A stretch of DNA of 64,000 nucleotides from Brucella oryzae (GCA_012103035.1 JAAVLL010000001.1:1524501-1588500); one strand, 5' to 3'. Shown: positions 9,596-23,202, counted from the stretch's first letter. Translations and numbers: made by a program. The notes: generated by a model not told the origin, from the letters alone.

Positions 9596-10036
9596 ATGCG
9601 TGCCTTCAAAAGGCACGCACTATCGGAGCCCCTCCTGAAGACCAAGACTTTCGCTCTTCTGGCCCTCCCGGCCATTGCAATGCTTGCAGCCTGCACTTCC
9701 AGCAAGCCCACGGGGCCCATCGCCGTCGATGCCAGCAAGGCGGCACTACCAACAATGGAACGCATTGCGCTGGCAGCAAATAGCTGCTGGTTCAAATCCA
9801 GGGACAAGGATTTCCGTGGCTACACACTTGCGCCGGAGCTGAATTCCTTTACCGGACGTCCGCGCATTCTGGTCGTGCCAGCCCGCAATCCGGCATCTCG
9901 TCCGCTGCTTGTGGTGCAGGCGCAAGGCAATCCGGCTCGCGTCGAAGCCTTCGGTCCCATGATGCAGGAAAGCCATGGCGGACGCATCGCCGCCGATGTC
10001 AACCGCTGGTCTTCGGGCCAGAGCGGCTGCCAGTAA
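9596..10036 (+). CDS. Small lipoprotein of unknown function
   Basis: 146 residues from the ATG. A charged N-terminus is followed by FALLALPAIAMLAAC, a signal peptide with lipobox LAAC, so the mature protein would be a lipid-anchored periplasmic protein of about 113 residues with a conserved-looking ALAANSCWFKSRD segment and two more cysteines, one at the C-terminus (SGQSGCQ). I do not recognise the family beyond lipoprotein. No ribosome site precedes the chosen ATG; the true start may be nearer the signal peptide, hidden by a sequence error near 9635. Confidence 0.65.
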   Translation: MRAFKRHALSEPLLKTKTFALLALPAIAMLAACTSSKPTGPIAVDASKAALPTMERIALAANSCWFKSRDKDFRGYTLAPELNSFTGRPRILVVPARNPASRPLLVVQAQGNPARVEAFGPMMQESHGGRIAADVNRWSSGQSGCQ

Positions 10037-10042
10037 CATCAA

Positions 10043-10077
10043 AATGCGTCGCGGAAAGCTGCTTTCCGCGACGCATC
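10043..10077. terminator. Hairpin terminator between convergent lipoprotein and DUF1127 genes
   Basis: Perfect 15-base arms ATGCGTCGCGGAAAG and CTTTCCGCGACGCAT around a three-base loop. No clear T-tract on either side, but the stem is very strong and lies exactly between two convergent stops. Confidence 0.75.
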
Positions 10078-10200
10078 TCAACGCAAGTGAAAACGCACCT
10101 TGCGCGCTTCGCGCTCTGCTTCGTCGCGCTGTAGCCCGATGTCGCGCAACTGATCGTCCGTCAGCTCGCCCAAGGCGATCCGGGTGCGCCGCAGCATCAT
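10078..10200 (-). CDS. DUF1127 small protein
   Basis: 40 residues from ATG 10200. The core RIALGELTDDQLRDIGLQRDEAEREARK matches the short DUF1127 motif (LSxLSDxxLRDIGL), found in small arginine-rich proteins of Rhizobiales that affect RNA metabolism and stress phenotypes. Upstream the same frame continues (NWVSYR before the ATG, in keeping with longer members) but meets a stop with no ordinary start, so the N-terminus may be broken. Confidence 0.7.
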   Translation of the reverse strand: MMLRRTRIALGELTDDQLRDIGLQRDEAEREARKVRFHLR

Positions 10201-10450
10201 TCGATAAGATACCCAGTTTAAAAGCGGCTTATATATCCGACTTGCGGCCGGGAGGCCGTTGTCAGATTAACCTGCAATCCTTTTGGCAAGTCCGTGATAC
10301 TATCTGCCACTGGAACGGGAAGAATTGTATCTATTGTCTCGGTCTGCGGTCTGAAGTAGAACATTGTCTCGGTCCATTTCATTGCCAGTTGGCCCAGTTG
10401 GGAGCTGGGAAGCAGTCGAGGCAAACCCTATGTTTGCTTAGACATCTTCA

Positions 10451-10527
10451 TTGTCACCAAGCAGCGACAAATTGACTCTACAATTGACTTAACAATAGGT
10501 ACAATTTATAAGTTGTCACCATGACAA
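10451..10527 (+). promoter_or_regulatory. Promoter and paired operator-like boxes of the MocR gene
   Basis: A sigma-70-like promoter is visible: TTGACT at 10484-10489, 17 bases, TATAAG at 10507-10512. Two related boxes read TTGTCACC-N-GACAAATT at 10451-10473 and TTGTCA-CCA-TGACAA at 10513-10527; the second spans the start codon and is a perfect inverted repeat with a three-base spacer. The expected transcript start falls within a few bases of the ATG, so the messenger may be leaderless. Autoregulation is an inference. Confidence 0.5.
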
Positions 10528-11998
10528 ATTGGATTCCAGACCTTGCCGGCAAATCCGGCCCGTTTTACCTGCAGCTTGCCGATGCCATTGAAGAGGCTAT
10601 CGGGAATGGTGGATTGCCAGCGGGGCCAAGCTTCCCCGCAACGGAATCTGGCATTCGACTTGAAGGTGACAATCGGTACAATCGGCCGTGCCTATGCCCT
10701 GGCCCATGAGCGCGGCCTTGTGACGGGCGAAGTCGGCCGGGGAACCTATGTGTTGGGTGAAGAACCCGCAGACAATGCGCTGTCTGCCTCCGGCATCGCT
10801 GGCACAAAGCCTGCTGATGTCCCATCCGGGAAAATACGCTTCGACACCACGGCAGCACCGGATGTCGGCCAGCATGAAGTTCTGGCCAAAATCAACGCCG
10901 AGATTCATCGGGATTTTCCGCAGGATATTGCAAGCTATTCGCGCTACTTCCCGCAGCACTGGCTGGAAGCCGGGCAAAATGGCTTTCACGCGCTGACTGG
11001 CGGCCAGACCTCGACAACATTGTCGTCACCAATGGCGCGCAGGCTGCAAGCATCGCCATCATTACGGCTTTCACCAATCCGGGCGATCGCATCCTGTTCG
11101 AGAATCTGACTTATGCGCAGATCAGCCGTTCCGTGCGCCTTCTCGGTCGCCGGACCATTCAGGCCGGTCTGGATGAATACGGCCTGATCCCGGAAGAATT
11201 CGAACGCGCCTGCCGCCAGCAGCATCCCACCCTCGCCTTTCTGATGCCGACGCTGCACAATCCGACTTTATCCGTCATGCCGGAAGAACGGCGTCGCGCC
11301 ATTGCCGACATCGCGAGGCGTTACAATGTCTGGCTTATCGAAGACGATATCTATGGCGTCATGTGCGACAGCCAGATTCCACCCTTGGCAAGTTTTGCGC
11401 CTGAACGCACCTTCGTCGTCTCCGGTCTATCGAAAGCCGTTGCCGCGGGGATACGCAGCGGCTGGGTCGCCTGCCCTGCGCATTGCGCGCAACGGGTGAA
11501 GGTAACCCACAAGATGGTCACGGGCGGCGCAGCCTTCCTGCTCGCCGAAACCGGCGCGCAGCTTGTATTGTCCGGTGAGGCAGACGCCATTCATAGCAAA
11601 TGCCGCGAAGAAACGGTCATCCGCGAAAAATGGCGAGAGAAATCTTCGACGGTTTCGATTTCGTATCCCGTCCAACAGTTCCATTCCTGTGGATGGGACT
11701 GCCCGAGCCGTGGCTTTCAGGCACGTTCAAAGCGGCCGCCTATGAAAGCGGAATCCTGATCGATGACGAGGATGAGTTCAAGGCCGGACGTGTCGATCAG
11801 ATCTATCACCGCGTCCGCATTGCTTTCTCTTCTCCGGCTGATCGCAACGTCGTCGAAAACTGTTTTCTGACGCTCCGTCGCCTGCTCGAAAACGAACAGG
11901 CAGGATATGAGGGAGTGTCTGACGGGCTCGGTCTCGCATTATCATTATCGATATACGATTGGGCCGGGAAAGCGGTATTTTCCTGTCGCACTTCATGA
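10521..11998 (+). CDS. MocR/GntR-family regulator with aminotransferase domain, frameshifted
   Basis: N-terminal GntR winged helix (DLAGKSGPFYLQLADAIEEAI, then a helix-turn-helix recovered in the next frame, ending RGTYVLGEE) joined to a class I/II aminotransferase-fold domain (PTLHNPTLSVMPEERRRAIADIARRYN, WLIEDDIYGVM, FVVSGLSKAVAAGIRSGWV with the PLP lysine in SKA). Such proteins are transcription factors that sense PLP or amino acids. Shifts lie near 10625, 11000 and 11620; the reading frame after the last runs to 11998 but family likeness stops near 11915 (NEQAGYEGVS), so the true end is uncertain. Confidence 0.85.
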
Positions 11999-12093
11999 AA
12001 ACTTAGGGTAAAGAGGCGCCTTGAAACCTTAGGCGCCAGTCTTCGGCAGAAGGCTTTCGGGTGCCGCAGCCTGCGACGGGGTTCCCCATTTCC

Positions 12094-14310
<2,217 letters not shown>

Positions 14311-14338
14311 CCCGATTTCGCATCACTGATACCTTTTG

Positions 14339-14370
14339 CCGCCCGGTTGGAACTCCCGTCCGGGCGGTTT
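14339..14370 (+). terminator. Terminator after purL
   Basis: CCGCCCGG and CCGGGCGG arms with a 13-base loop followed by TTT, 28 bases after the purL stop. The T-tract is short, so it may be leaky into bolA. Confidence 0.65.
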
Positions 14371-14478
14371 GCTTGTCTTGGATTTAAACGTTAGACAGAT
14401 GTTTGTTGACGTTCCACGATGGTGCGTTACGATTCGATAAAACGATAAGAAGATGCTGGAAACGGCGGGAGATTTTAC

Positions 14479-14707
14479 ATGGCTATGGACGCACATGAGA
14501 TCGAAAACTGATACGCGAGGATTCCCGACGCAAAGGTGACGATCCGCGACCTTGCCGGAGACGGAGACCATTATGCCGCCGAAGTTGTCGCGGAAAGTTT
14601 CCGTGGCAAGTCCCGTGCAGCAGCACCAGATGGTCTATGATGCGCTGAAGGGCAATATGGGTGGTGTGCTTCATGCACTTGCCTTACAGACAAGCGTACC
14701 GGAATAA
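14479..14707 (+). CDS. BolA family protein, frameshifted
   Basis: Not visible as one open frame. Read across shifts near 14507, 14521 and 14613 it gives MAMDAHEIEKLIREGFPDA, then VTIRDLAGDGDHYAAEVVAESFRGKSR, QQHQMVYDALKGNMGG, LHALALQTSVPE, about 77 residues. The HYAAEVVAESFRGKS-QQHQMVY block is the BolA signature. BolA proteins bind a [2Fe-2S] cluster together with monothiol glutaredoxins; a CGFS glutaredoxin gene lies 250 bases downstream, supporting the call and a role in iron or cluster handling. Confidence 0.82.
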
Positions 14708-14958
14708 CGGAAGGTCGTTTCAGGGGAGCCTGTTTCGAGAAGCAAATCCTGCTGCGGCAAGATGCAGCTCCCTTGATACGGATTTCTCAAGCATTTGACT
14801 TGCTTTCAGCCAAACAGGGTGGTTACCAGCATTCAAATGACTATATTGGGAAAGACCTCCCATTTTGCGCCGAAATTTGCCTCGGCGTATTTGTTTAGCG
14901 CATAATCCTGTCCGAAAAGTCAGGCAACTTTTCGGGGTTATGCTGGAAAGGACCACAA

Positions 14959-15289
14959 ATGACCGGCATCAACGATTTCATCGATAATGAAGTGAAGACC
15001 AACGACGTCGTGCTTTTCATGAAGGGCACACCGGGTTTCCCGCAGTGCGGTTTCTCCGGTCAGGTGGTCCAGATTCTGACTATCTCGGCGTGGACTACAA
15101 AGGCGTCAACATCCTTTCCTCAGACGAGCTGCGTCAGGGCATCAAGGAATACTCCAACTGGCCAACTATTCCTCAGCTTTATGTGAAGGGCGAATTTGTC
15201 GGCGGCTGCGATATCGTGCGTGAAATGTTCCAATCGAGCGAACTGCAGGCACTTTTACCGATAAGGGTATTGCCACCAAGGCCGCTTGA
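14959..15289 (+). CDS. grxD: Monothiol glutaredoxin, Grx4/GrxD family, frameshifted
   Basis: CGFS-type glutaredoxin that carries [2Fe-2S] clusters. Motif [14 protein letters not shown] at residues 27-40, [20 protein letters not shown] with the cis-Pro and glutathione contacts near the end, and C-terminus KGIATKAA. Single-base losses near 15075 and 15253 break the frame; full length is 110 residues. AAGGACC precedes the start at a suitable distance. It pairs with the bolA gene just upstream. Confidence 0.92.
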
Positions 15290-15330
15290 GGATTAATTGC
15301 CGAATATACGGCTTTAGCCTCACCTTTTCC

Positions 15331-15357
15331 AAAGGCGCCGTTCGACGGCGCCTTTTG
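15331..15357 (+). terminator. Terminator after grxD
   Basis: Perfect ten-base arms AAAGGCGCCG and CGGCGCCTTT around TTCGA, followed by T, 42 bases past the grxD stop. Confidence 0.85.
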
Positions 15358-15473
15358 CGTTTGCTGGATGCTTCAACGACGGATTTCCATCTGTCGGCTT
15401 CTGCTTTCTAAATTTTGTCTTTCGCATCGTGTCTTTTAGACGCGGCGCGCCATTTTGCCAGGGAATCCCAGTC

Positions 15474-16738
15474 ATGCCGCTCGACATCAAGAACGGTTCG
15501 CCGGACCAGAAAACCTCCATGCGTGGGCGCGGCGAGTTCATCGCGCTCATCGCAGCCATCATGGCCATCAATGCGCTCGCCGTCGACATCATGCTGCCCG
15601 GCCTGCCGCAGATCGGTACAAGCCTTGGCGTTCAGTCCGAAAATCACGTCCAGTTCGTCATCACCGCCTATCTGCTCGGCTTTGGCGTTTCGCAGCTGTT
15701 CTATGGACCGCTGAGCGACCGCTTCGGTCGCAGGCTGCCGCTGTTCGGCGGGCTCGTCATCTACATTCTGGCAGCTTTGGGATCGGCCATCGTCACCGAT
15801 TTCACGACGCTTATCATCCTGCGCGTCTTGCAGGGGCTTGGCGCTGCCGCCACCCGCGTGATCGCCGTATCCGTCGTTCGCGACAAGTTTGCCGGTCGTC
15901 AGATGGCGGAAGTCATGTCACTTGTCATGATGGTATTCATGATCCTGCCGGTCGTTGCGCCTGCAACCGGCCAGCTCATCATGCTTTTCGGCGAATGGCA
16001 CCTGATTTTCCTGTCGATGGCCGTGATGGCGCTTATCGTCGGCATATGGGCGTTCCTTCGCCTGCCCGAAACCTTGCCCGCATCCAACCGGCGCCCACTG
16101 ACGGTCAAGAGCGTGGTCGGCGGGTTCGGGATCGTTCTTTCGAACCGCGTCGCGCTGTTCTACATGCTCGGCACGTCGTTCATTCTCGGGGCGCTGTTCG
16201 GCTATATCAATTCCGCGCAGCAGATTTTCGTCGATATTTACAAGCTTGGCGCCCTGTTTCCGCTGGCTTTCGCGGCTGTCGCCATGACGCTGGCGCTTGC
16301 CTCATTCATGAACTCACGTTTGGTCGGCCGCTACGGCATGCGGCGGATTTCCCAGACCATGCTGCTGGTCTTCACCGGATTCAGCCTTTTGTGGATGATT
16401 CTGTCGGTCACGATGGACGGGCCCGTTCCTTCCCGATCCTCATGGCGATTTACATGATCATCATGTTCTCGTTCAGCCTCGTGACTGCCAATTTCAATGC
16501 GCTGGCGATGGAGCCGCTTGGCGAGGTTGCCGGAACCGCCTCCTCTGTTCTGGGCTTTGCCCAAACGGTGATCGGCGCGGCATTGGGCGCTATCATCGGC
16601 CAGGCGTTCGACGGCACGACCACGCCGGTTGCAACCGGCTATTGCGTGCTCGGATTTGTGGCCCTTGGCTGCGTGCTGATTGCCGAACGCGGACGGTTGT
16701 TCAGGGTGCAAAACCCGCCTGCAGAACACGTGATCTGA
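15474..16738 (+). CDS. Bcr/CflA-family multidrug efflux MFS transporter, frameshifted
   Basis: Twelve-helix major facilitator of the Bcr/CflA drug:proton antiporter group. Visible marks: first helix FIALIAAIMAINALAVDIMLPGLP, the motif-A loop GPLSDRFGRRLP near residue 75, and RVLQGLGAAATRVIAVSVVRD with the antiporter-type RxxQGxxA motif. Start ATG 15474 (MPLDIKNGSP) was chosen over an upstream TTG/GTG-type extension that has no family likeness. A shift near 16425, between helices 9 and 10, splits the frame; the total is about 421 residues. Confidence 0.87.
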
Positions 16739-16749
16739 CGATAAAGAAA

Positions 16750-16790
16750 ACCCGCACGGGCTGGCAATGCTACGTGCGGGTCACATTCTT
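16750..16790 (+). terminator. Terminator after MFS transporter gene
   Basis: Arms ACCCGCACG and CGTGCGGGT with a 14-base loop, then a T-rich stretch (CACATTCTTT). Confidence 0.75.
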
Positions 16791-16895
16791 TACGTAAGTG
16801 AAACGGGTTGGGAGTCCGCGCTTCCAACCCACTCCGTCAATATAATGCGCGATAATGCGCGACTTCCAAAAACATAAGATAGAGGCCCCGGCCTG

Positions 16896-18661
<1,766 letters not shown>

Positions 18662-18689
18662 TCACTGCACGAAAATACTGCGTGCAAGA

Positions 18690-18721
18690 AAAAGCCGCGC
18701 TGCATGTACAGCGCGGCTTTT
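18690..18721. terminator. Terminator of rpsD
   Basis: Thirteen-base arms AAAAGCCGCGCTG and CAGCGCGGCTTTT with a six-base loop; T-runs on both sides make it usable in either direction. It is 50 bases past the rpsD stop on the minus strand. Confidence 0.85.
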
Positions 18722-18772
18722 CGAGTTCGGCATATATCCAGCGCAGCTGAGTGCGCCAGATCGCGCTTGGGA

Positions 18773-19389
18773 TTAACGCGAATAGAATTCGACGACGAGG
18801 TTCGGTTCCATCTGGACGGCGTAAGGCACATCCGAAAGGGTCGGAACGCGGGAATAGGTCGCAACCAGCTTGTTATGGTCGACTTCGATGTATTCCGGAA
18901 CATCACGTTCTGCGAGCTGTACAGCTTCGAGAACGATAACCAGCTGCTTCGACTTTTCGCGAACTTCAACAACGTCACCGGCCTTCAGGCGGTAGGACTG
19001 GATGTTGACGCGGCGACCGTTCACATTCACGTGGCCATGGTTGATGAACTGGCGGGCAGCGAAGATCGTCGGAACAAACTTGGCGCGATATACGACTGCG
19101 TCGAGGCGCGATTCCAGCAGACCGATCAGGTTTTCACCGGTGTCGCCCTTGCGGCGAGCGGCTTCTTCGTAGGTCTTGCGGAACTGCTTTTCGGAGATGT
19201 CGCCGTAGAAGCCCTTGAGCTTCTGCTTTGCGCGGAGCTGTACACCGAAGTCCGACAGCTTGCCCTTGCGGCGCTGGCCGTGCTGGCCTGGGCCATATTC
19301 ACGACGGTTTACCGGGGACTTCGGACGGCCCCAGATGTTTTCGCCAAGACGGCGATCAATTTTGTACTTAGCGGATTGCGCTTGCTCAT
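18773..19389 (-). CDS. rpsD: 30S ribosomal protein S4, frameshifted at N-terminus
   Basis: Primary 16S rRNA-binding protein of the small subunit. Start MSKR at 19389 with AAGGAAAT upstream; a missing base near 19378 then shifts the frame, after which [39 protein letters not shown] continues without break to [11 protein letters not shown]. The S4 RNA-binding motif ([32 protein letters not shown]) lies at residues 95-160. Total 205 residues, exactly the family length, so the break must be a sequence error: the gene is essential. Confidence 0.95.
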
Positions 19390-19724
19390 CGCATTTCCTT
19401 CAAAGGTTATAGCGCCCGGAGGCGCTGGAGGAAACGCGCCCTCCTCTGCCCTCTGTTTTAGAGGACTGACAGGATGAAGCGCGCGAGCGCAATCTTCATC
19501 CACGGGACACGTCAAATGAAACGCCGGCACGAAACGCGCCAGCGATGGGCGGCTTTTAGTCATGTAGCTGTTATCTTGTCAAGCTCAAGCAGCCGGAAAA
19601 GCCTGAAAAACCGGTCTGCAAGACCTGTTTCCTACCATTTGCTACGACCTGCCATCAAGCGTGAAGGAACGTCCTTGCTTGTTCCATCATTAGACATGAC
19701 GGAACCGCAACTCATGAGGCATCA
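19390..19724. other. Gene-free stretch between rpsD and extensin-like gene
   Basis: About 335 bases between divergent genes. It must hold both promoters; I see no clear consensus boxes, hairpins or small reading frames with a ribosome site. Confidence 0.5.
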
Positions 19725-20810
19725 ATGGCTTTGTCTTTTTTCTGCCCGGCAAGGGTGCATTCACCGCTCTCTTTGCGGCGGGCCTTGTTGCAATACCCTG
19801 TTTTTCGGGCATCGGTTCCGGCGAGGCACAGGCACAAACTTTCATCGAACGTATTCTGAAACAAGATGCCCAAAAGGCAAAACAGCATCGCCAACGCCCG
19901 CCGGCAAAGCGTAGCCAGAAGAAATCGCCTCAGAAACAGCAGGCAACATCGCAGCCTGCAAGTACCCCGACAAAACCCAAACCCGCTCCCGGCGTTACAA
20001 TACCCGTTCCGATGCCTGCGCCCCGTTCAGAAGATGCGGCAAATAAGGGTTTGGAACCGGAAACTCCACCCGTTCCAACGGAAAAGCCGGAAGCAGAGCC
20101 CGAAACACAACCGCCGGCCAGGCCTGCTCCTTCAACACCGGCACAGGAAGAGCCGCCAAAACCAGCTGATAACCCGAAACCGACGGATGACAAAGCGCAA
20201 GAGGCGAAACCCGGCCCTGATCAGCAGCCAAAGCCGGAAAAGGACGAACGTATCTATCAGGTAGCCTGCCCGGCGCTGATTTCCGGCGAAGTTGAGGGCA
20301 AGCTGTTACCCCGATCAAGGATGGAGAACAATGTGGAGCGCACTCCCCGTTGTCCCTGACCGCCATTGGCAAGGATGAACCGCTGAAATTCGCCAATCCT
20401 GTAACAACAAACTGCGCAATGGCCGTTACGCTGGCGCAGTGGAGCCGCGAGGTGAGCAAAGCGGCCCGGGATATTTACGGTCCGGATTCAAAGATCTCGG
20501 AGATAGGCACCGGTTCAGATTACCAATGCCGAAAGGTAAACGGCGCTTCGTCGGGACGGGTTTCCGAACACGCCTTTGCCAACGCGCTCGACATCATGGC
20601 GTTCAAATTTTCGGATGGCAGCAAGACCGAGCTGGAGAGCGGCTGGAACGGCTCGGATAAGGAAAAGGCTTTCTGGCGTGCGGTCCACAGCGCCAGCTGC
20701 AAGCTTTTCATGACAGTCATCGGCCGGACGGCGATGCTGCACATCGCACCAACATGCACCTCGATCAAGGTTGCCATGGCAAATCCTGCCTTGCGCGCAT
20801 CTGCCAGTAG
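19725..20810 (+). CDS. Extensin-like family protein, secreted, with proline-rich linker, frameshifted
   Basis: Three parts can be read. Residues 1-35: signal peptide (ALFAAGLVAIPCFSGI, then GEAQAQ). About 35-165: linker rich in Pro, Lys, Glu and Gln (KPKPAPGVTIPVPMPAP, EPPKPADNPKP). About 165-360: extensin-like C-terminal domain with VACPALISG, NCAMAVTLAQW, CRKVNG...SEHAFANALDIMAF and NMHLD-GCHGKSCLARICQ. The SEHAFANALD His/Asp pair resembles LAS-type peptidase metal sites, which suggests a cell-wall peptidase, though activity is unproven. Shifts: the T-run at 19735-19741, near 20325 and near 20727. Confidence 0.8.
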
Positions 20811-21031
20811 GATATTGTCGTAAGCATTGGAAATTCATAAAAACCAAATCGCTTGTCTAAGCTAATTCGCATTATCGATTTAGCTCTTTATCTTTAAGAG
20901 TATTCCCAGCATAAATGCGAAGCGCTTTTGCGTGGGATAATGAATATAAATAAAAGAGACCAAGCGGTTCTATGATTTCGTGTTAACTGGCAGCGCTCTA
21001 ACAGTCGGCTATTTTCTAAAAGGATGTGAGC

Positions 21032-21456
21032 ATGAAACCGACCCAAATTATACTTTCTACTATTTTTACATTTGGATTTATTGCAGCAGCTCACGCAGAC
21101 GCGATTCCCAAACGTTCCAAGGATTTCACAACAAACTATCAAATGCTTGTCAAAGATCGAAAGGCGTCACCGCAAGTGGCTGACTGTATTGCCACCGCGT
21201 ACGATTTTGTGAAGAAGAGTAAAAATACGATCGTCTTGGATTCACCCAAGATGATATCTCATCTGCCAAAACCGATGACAAATCGTCCGAGTTCAGCACC
21301 AGAGATCCACGCAAGGTTTCCGCTGTTATCTCTGTTCCTGGCGAAGCGCGTATCAAGCGCATTGGCTATAAATGGGATGATGTTGCGGTGCGTTGCGGCA
21401 TCACCAATGGCAAACTACAAGCCATTGAATTCGTGCAGACAAAGGCTGCGAAATAA
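21032..21456 (+). CDS. Small secreted protein of unknown function, frameshifted
   Basis: Starts MKPTQIILSTIFTFGFIAAAHADA, a clear signal peptide cut after AHA, with AGGATGTGAGC upstream. The mature part has YQMLVKDRKASPQVADCIATAYDF; after a shift near 21246 the second half reads DDISSAKTDDKSSEFSTRD, VSAVISVPGEARIKRIGYKWDDVAVRCGI and ends VQTKAAK, about 140 residues in total with two cysteines that may pair. I do not recognise the family. Base composition is more AT-rich than its neighbours. Confidence 0.65.
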
Positions 21457-21583
21457 GCAGATCAGTCTGGCGGAAATACTGGAGCGATCCACTTAATCGC
21501 TCCAACTATTTTTACACATTTCGTTTTTGTGAATATTTCCAGCAAAACTATTTCGCGCTTTTGCTGGAAATACTCCGGAACAA

Positions 21584-21780
21584 TTAGGAATTTTTGTCGT
21601 CGGAGACATGGTCCGGCAGGTTTTTCGTTTGGTTTCTGCAAACTCTTCCAGTTCCTTCTCGGTCATTGATTCATACATTTCTTTCGACGCGCCGAAGAGT
21701 TCGCTTTTCTTGATTTCACCCCGTTTGGCAGCAAGCGCTGCGCCGGCTGCTTTCTGTTGGGCCTGTGATTTTGCGGGCAT
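21584..21780 (-). CDS. DUF3008 family small protein
   Basis: MPAKSQAQQKAAGAALAAKRGE and ASKEMYESMTEKELEEFAETKRK is the DUF3008 pattern: a small, charged, soluble protein of about 65 residues. One A missing in the run near 21626 shifts the tail; corrected it ends KNLPDHVSDDKNS at 21584. The uncorrected frame runs on to 21493 into a tail unlike the family. Function unknown; members are common in soil alphaproteobacteria. Confidence 0.75.
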
Positions 21781-21833
21781 GGGATTTCCTCCTGTTTGAA
21801 AGACAAACGCAAACGGAGCGAGACCGGTTCCCT

Positions 21834-22244
21834 TTAATCAACGCTTCCATCAAAGCGCGAGCGTGCATCGCGAAGTAAAGCCCGGTTTTGACGGCCCATT
21901 GGCCAAGAACGTCAATGGGAATGGCCAGAGAATGTCCGAGTTCGGTTAGCGCATATTCCACCTCGGGCGGAGATGTCGGGCGAACATGACGGGACACAAG
22001 GCCATCCGCTCCAAGGAGCGCAACGTAACCGTCAACATACGTTGAGAAATCCCTCAATAGCACGTCGCAATGCATTGAAACGCATCGAGCCTTCCTGAAG
22101 ATTGAAAATGACGAGGATGCTCCATGTGTCGCCCACGCGGTCCAGCACTTCGCGGATTGGACAGGAACCGTCACCATCGGTTTCAAAAGCAGGTGTCGAC
22201 GAGAGCAAAGGTGTCTTGCCATCTGGACGTGTCGGTATCGTCAT
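21834..22244 (-). CDS. HxlR-family transcriptional regulator, frameshifted
   Basis: Winged-helix regulator: CPIREVLDRVGDTWSILVIFNL at residues 28-49, MRFNALRRAIEG, then after a shift near 22055 ERDGLVSRHVRPTSPPEVEYALTELGHSL and, after another near 21883, ENRALLRDARSRFDGSVD. About 137 residues. The single Cys beside the HTH is typical of HxlR redox or electrophile sensors. It faces away from an NAD(P)H-binding oxidoreductase gene at 22562, its probable target, as is common for this family. Confidence 0.85.
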
Positions 22245-22420
22245 CTTGTTTCTCCGGGGAACCGGCTTGCAGACCGGCGTTCCTTCTCATTATCGATGCC
22301 GGTGCATTTTCAGCATAAATGCGAGGCTTGTTACGGCGAATAGCATTAGAAAACATAGTGTTATACCAGCTCTGGAATGATGACTTTAACACACATCATT
22401 CTCGAACCCGTCTTTGAGGC

Positions 22421-22438
22421 GGTTACTTCCATGTATCC
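22421..22438. promoter_or_regulatory. Candidate HxlR operator in the divergent intergenic region
   Basis: GGTTAC-TTCCAT-GTATCC is an imperfect inverted repeat (one mismatch in six) midway between the HxlR gene and the oxidoreductase gene, and resembles the GTTACT-AGTAAC style of HxlR sites. The rest of 22245-22561 shows no gene. Confidence 0.4.
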
Positions 22439-22561
22439 TGACCATGTAAAAGTGCGTTCTTCACAAGCCTGTAGGCATGGCCTATGTGGTTATCCAAAAT
22501 AACCTGATTATGAAACATACCTTAATTCATTCGATATAAGAAGGTCGGAAAGGAAAATGCC

Positions 22562-23202
22562 ATGACCAAGATCGCACTGATCGGCGCAACAGGTTTCGTA
22601 GGCGCTGCAATCCTCAAGGAAGCTGCTGCGCGCGGCGACCAGGTTACGGCACTTGTTCGTCACCCGGAGAAAGTCGAAAAGCTGCCCAATGTGACGGCGG
22701 TAACGGCTGACGTGTTCGATACCGATACGCTTGCAAAACAGCTTGCAGGGCATGACATCGTGATTTCCGCCTACAATCCGGGCTGGAGCGATCCAGAAAT
22801 TCGCGAGAAGCATATCAAAGGCAGCCGTTCGATAACGGAAGCCACCAGGAAGGCAGGCATCAAGCGCCTTATAGCAGTCGGTGGCGCGGGCAGCCTTTCC
22901 ATTGATGGCAACCAGCTGGTCGACTCGCCTGAATTCCCGGCTGAGTGGAAGCAAGGCGCGCTCGGTGCCCGTCAGGCGCTCGACGATTTGCGCGGTGAGA
23001 AAGAACTGGAATGGTCATTCGTGTCGCCCGCGATCATTCTTCAGCCGGGCGAACGCACTGGCAAATACCGGCTCGGCGGCGACGAACCTGTTTTCGACGA
23101 CAAGGGTGAAAGCAAGATTTCAGTTGCCGATCTGGCCGTCGCTATTCTGGACGAGGCTGAAAAGGCCAGCACATTCGCAAGCGTTTCACCGCCGCCTATT
23201 GA
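22562..23202 (+). CDS. NAD(P)H-binding atypical SDR oxidoreductase (NmrA/YwnB-like)
   Basis: N-terminal Rossmann motif IALIGATGFVGAAIL, then VTALVRHPEKVEKLPNV, DIVISAYNPGW and RLIAVGGAGSL. The first 200 residues are uninterrupted. The open frame runs to 23290, but one missing base near 23165 restores an end at 23202 (RKRFTAAY) that fits the family length of about 213; I take this as the true stop. AAGGAAAATGCC precedes the start. Regulated, by position, by the divergent HxlR protein. Confidence 0.8.
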
